NCBI GenBank assembly: GCA_036389295.1 | Contig: DASVQB010000052.1 | Location: forward strand, 1-64,000 | Direction: 5' to 3' | Length of the DNA: 64,000 bases | From: AC-37 sp036389295 | GTDB lineage: Bacteria; Actinomycetota; Thermoleophilia; Solirubrobacterales; Thermoleophilaceae | Shown here: in pieces, positions 7,997 through 16,372 of the stretch | Layout: every line of letters starts with the position of its first letter | How positions within the stretch are numbered: position 1 is the stretch's first letter | Notes under the pieces: generated by a model | What the model was told of the DNA's origin: nothing | The model's database searches: none | What the model saw: the letters and a program-made list of their open reading frames with translations, nothing else | Made by a program: the position numbers and the translations under genes

Positions 7997-8368
7997 GTGC
8001 GAAGCGTGGAGGTCTCGCGAACGCTCGTGAAGTCGCCCCCGGAGCTCTGGGAGGACCTGCGCGGCGACTGCCTGTCGGAGGCCGTCGGCGAGGTGACCGT
8101 GGAGCCGGGCGTGCCGGAGCGGGAGCTCCGCTGGCGGGCCGACGGCGCCGCCGGGACGGCCCGGCTCGAGCCGTCGAGCTGGGGGACGAAGGTCACGCTG
8201 ACCGCGGAGGTCGAGGAGCAGGTCGCTCGGCTCGGCCTCTGGGAGCGGATGCGCGGCATGCGCCCGCCGCCGTCCCCGCCGTCGCCGCACTCGGACATCG
8301 AGGAGCGGCTCGAGGGGGTCCTCGACTCGCTCGGCTCCGCGCACCGCAAGCCGTTCGTTCGCGAGTAG
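7997..8368 (+). CDS. Small SRPBCC-like hypothetical protein
   Basis: A 123-residue protein from a GTG. The opening VSRTLVKSPPELWEDL has the strand-turn-helix pattern that begins START/SRPBCC (polyketide cyclase-like) domains, and the alternating strands around ERELRWRADG and WGTKVTLTAEVEE fit the antiparallel sheet of that fold. The usual C-terminal helix may be DIEERLEGVLDSL. Ligand and function are unknown. The proline-rich stretch near residue 90 is unusual. It is followed 34 bases later by the acyl-CoA carboxylase gene, which has its own promoter-like hexamer, so cotranscription is uncertain. Family assignment is tentative; the reading frame itself is convincing by codon use. Confidence 0.6.
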   Translation: MRSVEVSRTLVKSPPELWEDLRGDCLSEAVGEVTVEPGVPERELRWRADGAAGTARLEPSSWGTKVTLTAEVEEQVARLGLWERMRGMRPPPSPPSPHSDIEERLEGVLDSLGSAHRKPFVRE

Positions 8369-8402
8369 CGCGCGGCGCCCGGTCCCTACAATCCACCGGC
8401 CC

Positions 8403-9974
8403 TTGGCCCGCGAGAAGTTCCCCGAGACCTTCGAGGAGAAGCTGGAGCAGCTCCGGGAGCTGCGCCACGCCGCCGTCCACGCGGCGAGCGACTCGGCGAT
8501 CGAGAAGCAGCACGCCAAGGGCAAGCTGACCGCCCGCGAGCGGATCGAGAAGCTGCTCGACCCGGGCTCGTTCGAGGAGCTCGACACGTTCGTGCGCCAC
8601 CGGACGTTCGAGTTCGACATGACCAAGAACCGCCCGTGGGGCGACGCCGTCGTGACCGGCCACGGGCTGATCGACGGCCGGCCGGTCTGCGTCTTCTCCC
8701 AGGACTTCACCGTCTTCGGCGGCTCGCTCGGCGAGGTCATGGCCGAGAAGATGTGCAAGATCATGGACCTGGCCGCCAAGATCGGCTGCCCGGTCATCGG
8801 GATCAACGACTCGGGCGGCGCGCGGATCCAGGAGGGCGTGGTCTCGCTCGGCGCCTACGGCGACGTCTTCGTCCGCAACGTCCAGTGCTCGGGCGTGATC
8901 CCGCAGATCAGCCTGGTCATGGGGCCGTGCGCCGGCGGCGCCGTGTACTCCCCGGCCATGACCGACTTCATCTTCATGGTCAAGGAGACCTCGCACATGT
9001 TCATCACGGGGCCCGACGTGATCAAGACGGTCACGGGCGAGGAGACCTCGTTCGAGGAGCTCGGCGGCGCGATGACGCACAACACGAGGTCGGGGGTCGC
9101 CCACTTCGCGTCGGACGACGAGGAGGCGTGCCTGGAGGACGCCCGCTACCTCATGTCGTTCCTGCCGCAGAACAACCTCGAGTTGCCGCCGCGGGTCGAG
9201 CCCACCGACGACCCCGACCGCATGGACGAGGACCTCGACCACGTCGTCCCCGACAACCCCAACAAGCCGTACGACATGCGCGACGTCGTGCACCACGTGG
9301 TCGACGACGGCGAGTTCTTCGAGGTCCACGAGCACTACGCGCAGAACATCGTGGTGGGGTTCTCGCGGCTGAACGGGCGGCCGGTGGGGATCGTCGGCAA
9401 CCAGCCGAGCCAGATGGCCGGCGTGCTCGACATCGACTCGTCCACCAAGGGCGCCCGCTTCGTGCGTTTCTGCGACGCGTTCAACATCCCGCTCGTCACG
9501 TTCACCGACGTGCCGGGGTTCCTGCCCGGGACGAGCCAGGAGTGGGGCGGGATCGTCCGCCACGGCGCGAAGCTGCTGTACGCGTTCACCGAGGCGACGG
9601 TGCCGAAGCTCACCGTCGTCACGCGGAAGGCGTACGGCGGCGCCTACGACGTCATGAACTCGAAGCACATGCTCGCCGACTTCAACTTCGCCTGGCCGAC
9701 CGCCGAGGTCGCCGTGATGGGGCCCGAGGGCGCGGTCAACATCATCTTCAGGCGCGACATCGCGAAGTCGCCCACGCCGGCCGAGCGGCGGGAGAAGCTG
9801 ATCGCGGACTACAAGGCGCGGTTCGCGAACCCGTACTCGGCGGCCGAGCGCGGCTACATCGACGACGTGATCGTGCCGCACGAGACGCGCCCGAAGCTGA
9901 TCCGGGCGCTCGAGACGCTCCAGACGAAGCGCGTCCCGCGGCCGAAGCGCAAGCACGGCAACATCCCGCTGTAG
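8403..9974 (+). CDS. Acyl-CoA carboxylase, carboxyltransferase (beta) subunit
   Basis: A 523-residue carboxyltransferase that moves carboxyl from biotin to acetyl- or propionyl-CoA, in the cytoplasm. The N-terminal half has KGKLTARERIEKLLDPGSFEE, GGSLGEVMAEKM and the oxyanion pair in NDSGGARIQEG; the C-terminal half has the VPGFLPGTSQE and RKAYGGAYDVM segments. Length matches actinobacterial AccB/PccB. Start is TTG at 8403, ten bases after TACAAT (8387-8392), with no ribosome binding site. The biotin carboxylase/carrier subunit is encoded 11 kb away at 19555. Whether the enzyme prefers acetyl-CoA or propionyl-CoA cannot be decided reliably from sequence reading. Confidence 0.92.
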   Translation: MAREKFPETFEEKLEQLRELRHAAVHAASDSAIEKQHAKGKLTARERIEKLLDPGSFEELDTFVRHRTFEFDMTKNRPWGDAVVTGHGLIDGRPVCVFSQDFTVFGGSLGEVMAEKMCKIMDLAAKIGCPVIGINDSGGARIQEGVVSLGAYGDVFVRNVQCSGVIPQISLVMGPCAGGAVYSPAMTDFIFMVKETSHMFITGPDVIKTVTGEETSFEELGGAMTHNTRSGVAHFASDDEEACLEDARYLMSFLPQNNLELPPRVEPTDDPDRMDEDLDHVVPDNPNKPYDMRDVVHHVVDDGEFFEVHEHYAQNIVVGFSRLNGRPVGIVGNQPSQMAGVLDIDSSTKGARFVRFCDAFNIPLVTFTDVPGFLPGTSQEWGGIVRHGAKLLYAFTEATVPKLTVVTRKAYGGAYDVMNSKHMLADFNFAWPTAEVAVMGPEGAVNIIFRRDIAKSPTPAERREKLIADYKARFANPYSAAERGYIDDVIVPHETRPKLIRALETLQTKRVPRPKRKHGNIPL

Positions 9975-9975
9975 G

Positions 9976-11418
9976 TTGAGGCGAGCCGGCGGCGCGGGGA
10001 TCGTCGCGGTGCCGGCGATCGCGCTCGCCGCGTGGCTCGCCTACGGCAGCGGCTTCGTCGACTACGACGCCGTCTACGCGCTGGTCTGGGGCGACGACCT
10101 CGCCCACGGCCACCGGCCGCCCGACCTCGACTCGCGCCACTCGCCGACCTCGCATCCCCTCGCGACGCTCCTGAGCGTGCCGCTGTCGCAGCTCGGCTCG
10201 GGCGCGCTCGGGGTGCTCCAGGCGGCGTCGCTCCTGTCGTTCGGCGCGCTCGGCTGGGCGGCGTACCGGCTCGGCGAGCGGACGTTCGGCCGGCCCACCG
10301 GCGCGCTGTTCGCGGCGATCCTGCTCACCCGCCCGCTGCTCGTGAAGCAGGCGCTGAGCGCGAACGTGGACGTCCCGTTCGTGGCGCTCGTGCTCGGGGC
10401 GGCGGCGATGGAGGCGGGCCGGCCGCGCCGCGGCTGGCCGGTGCTCGCGCTGCTCGCGGTCGCCGGCCTCCTGCGGCCGGAGGCGTGGCTGCTCGCGGTC
10501 GCGTACGCGGCCTGGCTGTGGCCGGCGCTCGGCGACGCGCGCTCGCGAGCGGCCGTCGCGGCGCTGGCGCTGGCGGGGCCCGCGGGCTGGGCGCTGTTCG
10601 ACTGGGTCGTGGCCGGCGACCCGCTGCACTCGATGCACGAGACGAGCCAGGCGGCGGAGCGGATCGGGCGGCCGCAGGGCGCCGACCGCGCCGTGCGGCT
10701 CGCGCCCGGCTACCTGATCGACGTGCTGACCGCGGCCGTCGCGGTCGGAGGCGCGGCGGCGGCGCTCGCGGCCCTGCGCCTCGCGCGGGCGCGCGCGCGG
10801 GTGCCGGTGGCGACCGGGCTCCTCGGCGGGGCGGCGTTCCTGGCGCTCGGCCTCGGCGACCAGCCGCTGCTCGCGCGCTACCTGTTCGTGCCCGGGGCGA
10901 TGCTGGCGCTGCCGTTCGCCGCCGCGGCGACCGCGTGGTGGGTCCCGGGGCTTCGCGCGGCGGGCCCGGGGACGGCGCCGGGCGGAGGCGCAGGCGGCCC
11001 GCTGGGCCCGCGGGCGGCGCTGGCCGTCACCGCCGTCTTCGCCGTCGCGGCGCTCGCCTCGGTGCCCGCCACCGTCCGCGACGTGGACGACTGGCGCGAC
11101 TTCTCGGAGGCGAGGCACCGCGCGGACGGCGAGCTGCCGGAGCTGCTCGACTCGGCGGCGGCGAGGCGGACGCTCGACCGCTGTGTTCCTGCAACGGTGG
11201 ACTACTTCCAGACGCGCCCCCTCGTCGCGTACCTGCTGGGCGACCGGCGGCCGAACGACGTGGACACGGCGCAGCCGGCCCGCGCGACCGGCGGCGCGCT
11301 GCTCGTGGCCCGCTCGCGCGCGGGGGAGGTGCCGCACGCGTTCCGCCTCGCGGCGTCGAGCCGCTCGTGGGCGCTGTTCGACCGCTGCGGACCGCCGACG
11401 CCGGAGCCGCGGGGGTGA
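9976..11418 (+). CDS. Multispanning membrane protein, ArnT/PMT-like, copy 1
   Basis: A 480-residue polytopic membrane protein starting at TTG 9976, one base after the carboxylase stop. The N-terminal extracytoplasmic loop after helix 1 has DYDAVYALVWGDDLAHG, in which the acidic residues resemble the catalytic Asp of GT-C fold glycosyltransferases (ArnT, PMT). About ten hydrophobic segments follow, with LTRPLLVKQALSANVDVPF and GLLRPEAWLLA motifs shared with the next gene. The C-terminal 100 residues are soluble. A GT-C glycosyltransferase using a polyprenyl-phosphate sugar is the best guess, but the sequence is far from characterised members. The next gene is a diverged tandem copy. Confidence 0.75.
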   Translation: MRRAGGAGIVAVPAIALAAWLAYGSGFVDYDAVYALVWGDDLAHGHRPPDLDSRHSPTSHPLATLLSVPLSQLGSGALGVLQAASLLSFGALGWAAYRLGERTFGRPTGALFAAILLTRPLLVKQALSANVDVPFVALVLGAAAMEAGRPRRGWPVLALLAVAGLLRPEAWLLAVAYAAWLWPALGDARSRAAVAALALAGPAGWALFDWVVAGDPLHSMHETSQAAERIGRPQGADRAVRLAPGYLIDVLTAAVAVGGAAAALAALRLARARARVPVATGLLGGAAFLALGLGDQPLLARYLFVPGAMLALPFAAAATAWWVPGLRAAGPGTAPGGGAGGPLGPRAALAVTAVFAVAALASVPATVRDVDDWRDFSEARHRADGELPELLDSAAARRTLDRCVPATVDYFQTRPLVAYLLGDRRPNDVDTAQPARATGGALLVARSRAGEVPHAFRLAASSRSWALFDRCGPPTPEPRG

Positions 11419-12941
11419 GGAGGGCCGCCGCCGCGTGGCTCCGCTCGCGCCCGCGAGTCGCGACCGCCGGCGCCGTCGCCCTCCTCGCCGTCGCGATCTG
11501 GGCCGTATACGGAGCCGGCTACGTCGGCTACGACCAGCTCTACGCGCTCATGTGGGGCGACGACCTCGCCGAGGGCCGGCTGCCCGGCTACGAGGCCCCG
11601 CGCGCGCCCACCCCGCACCCGCTCGCCAACCTCGCCGGCCTGGCGCTCGCCCCGCTCGGCGACGGCTCGCTCGTCGCGGCGAGGGCGATCGCGCTGGTCG
11701 CCTTCGCGGGCCTGGCGGTCGCGGCCTACGCCCTCGCGGCCCGGCTCTTCTCGCCCGCGGTAGGCGTCCTGTTCGCGGCGCTGCTCCTCACCCGGCCGTC
11801 GCTCGTGAACCAGGCGCAGATCGCATCGGTCGACGTGCCGTTCCTCGCGCTGGTCCTCGCCGCCGCGGCGATCGAGGCGCGCCGTCCGCGGGCCGGCCCG
11901 CCGGTGCTCGCCGTCCTCGGCCTCGCGGGGCTCCTGCGGCCGGAGGCCTGGCTCCTAGCCGCCGCCTACGCGGCCCACCTCCTGCGCCGCGCCTCGCCCC
12001 GGGACCGGCTCCGCATCGCCGCCCTCGCCGCCGCGGCCCCTCTGGCCTGGCTCGGCTCCGACCTCCTGGTCGCCGGCGACCCGCTCTGGTCGCTCCACCG
12101 GACGCGCGAGGCGGCCGACCGGCTGGGCGACGAGGGCGGGCCGGTCGCGACGCTCGAGTGGGCGGTGCGGTCGTGGAAGGGCCTGCTCCACGTGCTGCCG
12201 GCCGTCCTCTCCGCGGCTGGCGCCGTGCTCGCGGCGAGGCTGCTCGGCCGCCGGGCCGCGATCCCGCTCGCGCTGCTCGGCCTCGGCGTGGCGTCGTCGC
12301 TGGCGGTGGGCCTCGCCGGCGTGCCGCTCCTCACGCGCTACTTCTTCCTGCCGGCCACGGTGCTGTGCCTGCTCGCCGCCGTCGCCGTGCTCGGCTGGCG
12401 CGAGCTGCCGGCCGGGCGGCGCGCGCGCCGGCCGTGGAAGGTCGCGGGCGCCGCGGCCGGCCTCGCGCTCCTGGCGAGCGCGCCGTACGAGCTCGACCAG
12501 GTCCACGGCGCGCTGCTCAAGACGAGCCGCGGCCACGAGGTCCAACGCGACCTCCAGTCGATCGCGCGGCGGCCCGGCGTCCGCGACCTGATCCCGCGCT
12601 GCCAGCCGCTCCAGACGCGCCTCTTCAGGGCGCGGCCGCTGCTCCTCTGGGCACGGCGCGACGACCCGCCGGCTCGGATCGTCGCGACCCGCCGGCTCGA
12701 CCTGGGCGCCGGCATGCTGCTCGTCTACTCGCGCGAGGAGCGGCCGCCGCCCGCGCCGGGCTTCGCCACCGTTGCGAGGAACCGGTCGTGGGAGGTCCGG
12801 GCACGCTGCGGCGGCGCCACGGCGTCGCGCGCCGCGCCGGTCAGAGCGCGACCGTCGGCGCCCCGGCGGGCGGCGACTCCATCAGCGCCGCGCACAGGGC
12901 CAGGTCCTGGATCGCGAGGCCGGTCGAGTCGAACAGGGTGA
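11415..12941 (+). CDS. Multispanning membrane protein, ArnT/PMT-like, copy 2
   Basis: A 508-residue paralogue of the preceding gene, coupled to it through a GTGA overlap. It repeats the same landmarks: YDQLYALMWGDDLAEG in the first loop, LTRPSLVNQAQIASVDVPF, GLLRPEAWLLAAAYAA and GDPLWSLHRTREAADRL. The duplication is old, since identity is patchy outside these motifs. The natural end compared with copy 1 would be near residue 475 (RSWEVRARCGG); the frame runs on for about 33 more residues, antisense to the 3' end of the cyclodeaminase-family gene (101-base tail-to-tail overlap). The pair may form a heterodimer or act on different acceptors; no substrate can be named. Confidence 0.75.
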   Translation: MRRAAAAWLRSRPRVATAGAVALLAVAIWAVYGAGYVGYDQLYALMWGDDLAEGRLPGYEAPRAPTPHPLANLAGLALAPLGDGSLVAARAIALVAFAGLAVAAYALAARLFSPAVGVLFAALLLTRPSLVNQAQIASVDVPFLALVLAAAAIEARRPRAGPPVLAVLGLAGLLRPEAWLLAAAYAAHLLRRASPRDRLRIAALAAAAPLAWLGSDLLVAGDPLWSLHRTREAADRLGDEGGPVATLEWAVRSWKGLLHVLPAVLSAAGAVLAARLLGRRAAIPLALLGLGVASSLAVGLAGVPLLTRYFFLPATVLCLLAAVAVLGWRELPAGRRARRPWKVAGAAAGLALLASAPYELDQVHGALLKTSRGHEVQRDLQSIARRPGVRDLIPRCQPLQTRLFRARPLLLWARRDDPPARIVATRRLDLGAGMLLVYSREERPPPAPGFATVARNRSWEVRARCGGATASRAAPVRARPSAPRRAATPSAPRTGPGPGSRGRSSRTG

Positions 12942-13779
12942 TCGCGGCGTCGTCGGGGCGGCCCGGCGCCTCGCCGGTCAGCACGGCGCCCAGCTCGGTC
13001 ACGTCGTCGCGGGCCACGAGGCCCGCCTCCACGGCCCGCGTCAGCTCGCCGCCGTGGCTCGCCTGACGCCACTCGTCGCAGAACAGCGTGCAGCGCGTGA
13101 CGGCCTCGACCTCGGCCTCGGCCTTGCCGGCGGCGTCGGCGCCGAGCATCGAGAGGTGCATGCCGGGCCGCAGGTCGGAGGCGAGGACGACCGGCTCGTG
13201 GCCGGGCGTGACGCACGTGACCACGTCGCAGGCGAGCGCGTCCTCGCGGCTGCCGGCCTCCCAGCCGAGCTCGCCGGCCAGCGCCCCCGCCGCGTCCGGG
13301 TCCGGGTCGTGGCAGACGCCCGGCCCGTACTCGACGGCCGCGAGGCAGCGGGCGGCCCAGCCGCCGTTCTGCCCGCAGCCGAGGATCCCGACCGTCCGCG
13401 CGTCCTCGCGCGCGAGCTCCTGAGCGGCGACCGCCGCCACCGCGCCGGTGCGCAGCGACGTGACCGCCCCCACGTCCACGATCGCCAGCGGCTCGCCGGT
13501 CTCCGCGCTCGAGACCACGATCAGCCCGAGCACCACCGGCAGCCCGTGCCGCGGGTTCTCGGTGAACGACGTGACCCACTTCAGGATCGCGATCCCGCCG
13601 CCGCGCGCGGGCATCGCCCGGAAGTCGCCCCGCGGCGGCGAGTCGACGTAGACCTTCGGCGGCATCTCCCACTCGCCGGCCGCGAACCTCACGAACCCGT
13701 CGCGCACCCGCTCGACCGCCTCCGCCGGCGAGATCGCGCGGAGGACGGCGTCGCGGTCGAGCACCGGGACCTGGGCCAT
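12841..13779 (-). CDS. Ornithine cyclodeaminase / mu-crystallin family enzyme
   Basis: A 312-residue NAD(P)-dependent enzyme. The N-terminal part has MPPKVYVDSPPRGDFRAMPA with the substrate-binding Lys/Arg, and SLRTGAVAAVAA; the Rossmann motif GILGCGQNGGWAARCL starts near residue 128. Relatives include ornithine cyclodeaminase, alanine dehydrogenase of the archaeal type, ketimine reductase and NAD-dependent lysine/arginine dehydrogenases, so the substrate is open. The C-terminal LGAVLTGEAPGR and ITLFDSTGLAIQDLA motifs are typical. The ATG at 13779 is ten bases after TACAGT (13795 to 13790, minus strand), which overlaps the -10 of the divergent small gene. Length is normal for the family. Confidence 0.88.
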   Translation of the reverse strand: MAQVPVLDRDAVLRAISPAEAVERVRDGFVRFAAGEWEMPPKVYVDSPPRGDFRAMPARGGGIAILKWVTSFTENPRHGLPVVLGLIVVSSAETGEPLAIVDVGAVTSLRTGAVAAVAAQELAREDARTVGILGCGQNGGWAARCLAAVEYGPGVCHDPDPDAAGALAGELGWEAGSREDALACDVVTCVTPGHEPVVLASDLRPGMHLSMLGADAAGKAEAEVEAVTRCTLFCDEWRQASHGGELTRAVEAGLVARDDVTELGAVLTGEAPGRPDDAAITLFDSTGLAIQDLALCAALMESPPAGAPTVAL

Positions 13780-13789
13780 CGCCGCCTCG

Positions 13790-13799
13790 ACTGTACCCT
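13790..13799. promoter_or_regulatory. Divergent promoter with overlapping -10 hexamers
   Basis: ACTGTACCCT contains TACCCT on the plus strand, nine bases before the ATG at 13809, and TACAGT on the minus strand, ten bases before the ATG at 13779. The two hexamers share one TA. The whole intergenic region is 29 bases and neither gene has a ribosome binding site. Confidence 0.55.
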
Positions 13800-13808
13800 C
13801 AGGGCCCG

Positions 13809-14057
13809 ATGAGCCGGAACGGAAGGCACGCCCCGCCGCGGCCGCGGATCGAGCTCCGCCAGTCGGTCGCGGGCCCCGAGGAGGCCGCCGCGATCGCCGC
13901 GGCCCTCGAGCAGTTCCTGCGCGACACCGCGCCGCCGCCCGCCGCGGACGGCGGCGGGGCCTTGAGCGGCTGGCTTCGCGCGGGCGTCTTCGAGGGCGTC
14001 GGCCTCGACCCGGACGGGCCGGCCCCGTGGGGCGACCCGCTGCCGTGGAGCGCCTGA
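13809..14057 (+). CDS. Small protein, possibly acyl-CoA carboxylase epsilon-like
   Basis: An 82-residue protein. It has a basic N-terminus, one Ala-rich amphipathic helix (GPEEAAAIAAALEQFLRD, about 22-39), a Pro/Gly linker, then a WLRAGVFEGVG segment and a C-terminal PWGDPLPWSA. This layout, a helix of about 20 residues followed by a Trp-containing patch, resembles the small epsilon subunit that bridges alpha and beta subunits in actinobacterial acyl-CoA carboxylases. The alpha (19555) and beta (8403) genes are within 6 kb on each side but not adjacent. Similarity is weak and the call is tentative. It lies five bases before the rhodanese gene and is divergent from the cyclodeaminase-family gene. 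Confidence 0.55.
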   Translation: MSRNGRHAPPRPRIELRQSVAGPEEAAAIAAALEQFLRDTAPPPAADGGGALSGWLRAGVFEGVGLDPDGPAPWGDPLPWSA

Positions 14058-14062
14058 CCGAG

Positions 14063-14431
14063 ATGGCCGACGAGACGACCGGCGCGATCGAGCTCCAGCC
14101 CGCCGAGGCGGCGCGGCTGGTCGAGTCCGGCGACGCCCAGCTCGTGGACGTGCGCGCCGCCTCCGAGCACGCCGCCGGCCACATCGCCGGCGCCCGCCAC
14201 CTCCCGCTGGAGCGGCTCGACGCCGAGGCCGACGAGCTCGACCGCGACCGGCCCGTGGTCTTCTACTGCCGCGGCGGCGAGCGCTCCGGCATGGCCGCCG
14301 AGGCGTTCCGCAACTCCGGCTGGGACGCCCACAACGTGAGCGGCGGCCTGGTCGCGTGGGTCGAGGGCGGCCTGCCGCTCGAGCCCGCCGACGGGCGCGT
14401 CGCGGAGCGGGACGCGCTGCCCCCCGCTTAG
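14063..14431 (+). CDS. Single-domain rhodanese-like sulfurtransferase
   Basis: A 122-residue rhodanese domain. LVDVRAASEHAAGHIAGARHLPL is the N-terminal CDC25-like signature (quoted in part), and the active-site loop CRGGERSGMAA carries the persulfide cysteine C69. The loop length fits sulfur rather than phosphate chemistry. It could pass sulfane sulfur to or from the sulfur assimilation enzymes encoded next. The ATG at 14063 is chosen; a GTG 18 bases earlier is an alternative that would overlap the preceding gene. The stop codon is followed after six bases by the long inverted repeat that contains the sulfite reductase promoter, so the two transcripts may be separate. Confidence 0.88.
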   Translation: MADETTGAIELQPAEAARLVESGDAQLVDVRAASEHAAGHIAGARHLPLERLDAEADELDRDRPVVFYCRGGERSGMAAEAFRNSGWDAHNVSGGLVAWVEGGLPLEPADGRVAERDALPPA

Positions 14432-14437
14432 GCCGCC

Positions 14438-14481
14438 GGGCGAAATAGCCGAAACCCCAAGGGGTTTTGCTATATTCGCCC
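14438..14481. promoter_or_regulatory. Inverted repeat containing the sulfur-operon -10
   Basis: Three nested arms pair: GGGCGAA/TTCGCCC, ATAGC/GCTAT and AAACCCC/GGGGTTT, 19 base pairs in all around an AA loop. The right arm holds TATATT (14471-14476), the best -10 match before the sulfite reductase gene, placing the transcript start near 14483 and leaving a leader of about 50 bases with an AGGAGA ribosome binding site at 14521. It could be an operator for a sulfur regulator, a terminator of the rhodanese gene, or both; no T-run follows. Confidence 0.6.
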
Positions 14482-14535
14482 GTCCCGCCCGCCGGCGACG
14501 CCTCGCGCACCCGCTTTCCCAGGAGAGACCCCACG

Positions 14536-16371
14536 ATGGAGCCCACCTCGCTTCACGAGACAAAGCCGAAGGGCCGCAGGGGCTCGCTGGCGAACCCGGA
14601 GGTCTACGACGACGTCCCCGGGCACATCATCCCGATCATCGAGCGGGAGTTCGACGACTTCGACACGAAGGCCGGCGAGTTCCTGCGGGAGGAGCTGTCC
14701 GAGGACCAGTTCATCGGCTTCCGCCTGAAGCAGGGCGTCTACGGCCAGCGCCAGGCCGGCGTCCAGATGATCCGCGTCAAGCTGCCGTTCGGGGGCGTCA
14801 CGCCGGAGCAAATGGACGCGTTCGCCGAGGTCGCCGAGCGGTTCGCGCCGCTCCGCAAGGGCCACATCACCACGCGCCAGAACTTCCAGTTCCACCACGT
14901 CCCGCTGCCCGACGCCGCGAAGGCGATCCGGATGATCTCGGCGGCCGGGCTCTCGTCCCGCGAGGCCTGCGGCAACACGGTCCGCAACGTCACCGGCGAC
15001 CCGTGGGCCGGCGTCACCGACGAGGTCTACGACATCACCCCGTACGCCGGCGCGTTCGTCCGCTACTTCGTCCGCAACGACGTCTGCCAGCTCCTGCCGC
15101 GCAAGTTCAAGGTCGCGTTCACGGCCAACGACGAGGATCGCGCGATCACCCTGATCCACGACCTCGGCTTCATCCCGCGCGTCCGCGAGGTCGACGGCCG
15201 CCAGGTCCGCGGCGTCGAGATCCGCACGGGCGGCGGCACCTCGATCATGGCCCGCGTCGGCGGCACGCTCTACGACTTCGTCGAGGTCGACAACGGCGAC
15301 TACCTGAAGGTCTCCGAGGCCGTCCTCCGGATCTTCGACCGCCAGGACTGGCTGCGCGCGAACCGCGCCCGCGCCCGGATCAAGTTCCTGATCGACAAGA
15401 TCGGGATCGAGGCGTTCCGCGAGCAGGTCGACGAGGAGGTCAAGGGCGACTGGGTCGCGGAGCGCGACTTCGACCCCGACCCGCTCCTGTTCGACCACGA
15501 CGAGGAGGCGAACGCGCCGGCCCCGCCCGAGGTGTTCGAGTCGCCGAACGGCGAGCGCGGCGAGTTCGAGGCGTTCGCCGCGGCGAACGTCCGGCCGCAG
15601 CGCCAGGACGGCTTCTCGACGGTCGAGGTCAAGGTCACCCGCGGCGACCTCACCCCCGAGCAGTTCCGCGGCCTCGCACAGATCATGCGCGAGTACACCG
15701 GCGGCTACGCGCGAACCAGCATCCAGCAGAACATCGTGCTCCGCTGGGTCCGCGACGAGGCCGTCCACGACGTGTGGCGGCGGCTCGTGGACCTCGGCCT
15801 GGGCGACGCCGGCGCGCACGAGGTCACCGACGTCGTGAGCTGCCCCGGCACCGACAGCTGCAAGCTCGGCATCACCAGCTCGATGGGCCTGAACCAGGCG
15901 ATCCAGGAGCGGCTCGAGGGGATGGGCATCGAGGACCCGCTCTCGAAGCGCATCCACGTGAAGATGTCCGGCTGCCCGAACGGCTGCGGCCAGCACCACC
16001 TCGGCTCGATCGGCCTCTACGGCGCGTCGATGAAGGTCGGCGGCCGCCAGCTCCCCGCCTACATCGCGCACGTGGGGGGCCGCTACGAGGGCGGCGAGGT
16101 CTCCTACGGCCACCGGCTGAAGGTGCGCCTGCCGGCAAAGCGCGTGCCGGACGCCGTCGAGCGGTGGATCCGCTACTACGAGCGCGAGCGCCGGGACGGC
16201 GAGGCGTTCGTCGCGTTCGTCGACCGCACCGGCGCCGCGGGCTTCGAGGACGAGGTCCGGGACCTCGCGATGCCGGTCGAGTTCAACCTCGAGAACATCC
16301 AGCACTTCATCGACTGGAACCGCAGCGACCCGTACAAGGTCGAGCGCGGCGAGGGCGAGTGCGCGGTCTGA
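14536..16371 (+). CDS. sir: Ferredoxin-type assimilatory sulfite reductase (siroheme)
   Basis: A 611-residue siroheme and [4Fe-4S] protein that reduces sulfite to sulfide. Two ferredoxin-like half domains precede two nitrite/sulfite reductase catalytic domains. The cluster and siroheme cysteines are C436 and C442 (CPGTDSC) and C480 and C484 (CPNGC), the CX5C/CX3C pattern. Arginine-rich siroheme contacts appear in GHITTRQNFQFHH and in TRGDLTPEQF. The family also includes nitrite reductases; the downstream cysH, cysC and sat genes make sulfite the likely substrate. The ATG at 14536 has a good ribosome binding site (AGGAGA at 14521-14526), unlike most starts here. It is the first gene of the operon that runs to 18599 or 19519. 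Confidence 0.92.
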   Translation: MEPTSLHETKPKGRRGSLANPEVYDDVPGHIIPIIEREFDDFDTKAGEFLREELSEDQFIGFRLKQGVYGQRQAGVQMIRVKLPFGGVTPEQMDAFAEVAERFAPLRKGHITTRQNFQFHHVPLPDAAKAIRMISAAGLSSREACGNTVRNVTGDPWAGVTDEVYDITPYAGAFVRYFVRNDVCQLLPRKFKVAFTANDEDRAITLIHDLGFIPRVREVDGRQVRGVEIRTGGGTSIMARVGGTLYDFVEVDNGDYLKVSEAVLRIFDRQDWLRANRARARIKFLIDKIGIEAFREQVDEEVKGDWVAERDFDPDPLLFDHDEEANAPAPPEVFESPNGERGEFEAFAAANVRPQRQDGFSTVEVKVTRGDLTPEQFRGLAQIMREYTGGYARTSIQQNIVLRWVRDEAVHDVWRRLVDLGLGDAGAHEVTDVVSCPGTDSCKLGITSSMGLNQAIQERLEGMGIEDPLSKRIHVKMSGCPNGCGQHHLGSIGLYGASMKVGGRQLPAYIAHVGGRYEGGEVSYGHRLKVRLPAKRVPDAVERWIRYYERERRDGEAFVAFVDRTGAAGFEDEVRDLAMPVEFNLENIQHFIDWNRSDPYKVERGEGECAV

Positions 16372-16372
16372 C

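Noticed and set aside
14482..14535. Possible SAM or other riboswitch in the sulfur operon leader
   Set aside because: The leader is about 50 bases, too short for an S-box, and shows no matching core. The inverted repeat overlaps the promoter instead.
14536..16371. Assignment as assimilatory nitrite reductase
   Set aside because: The family covers both activities, but the operon partners are all sulfate-activation genes and no nitrate gene is present.
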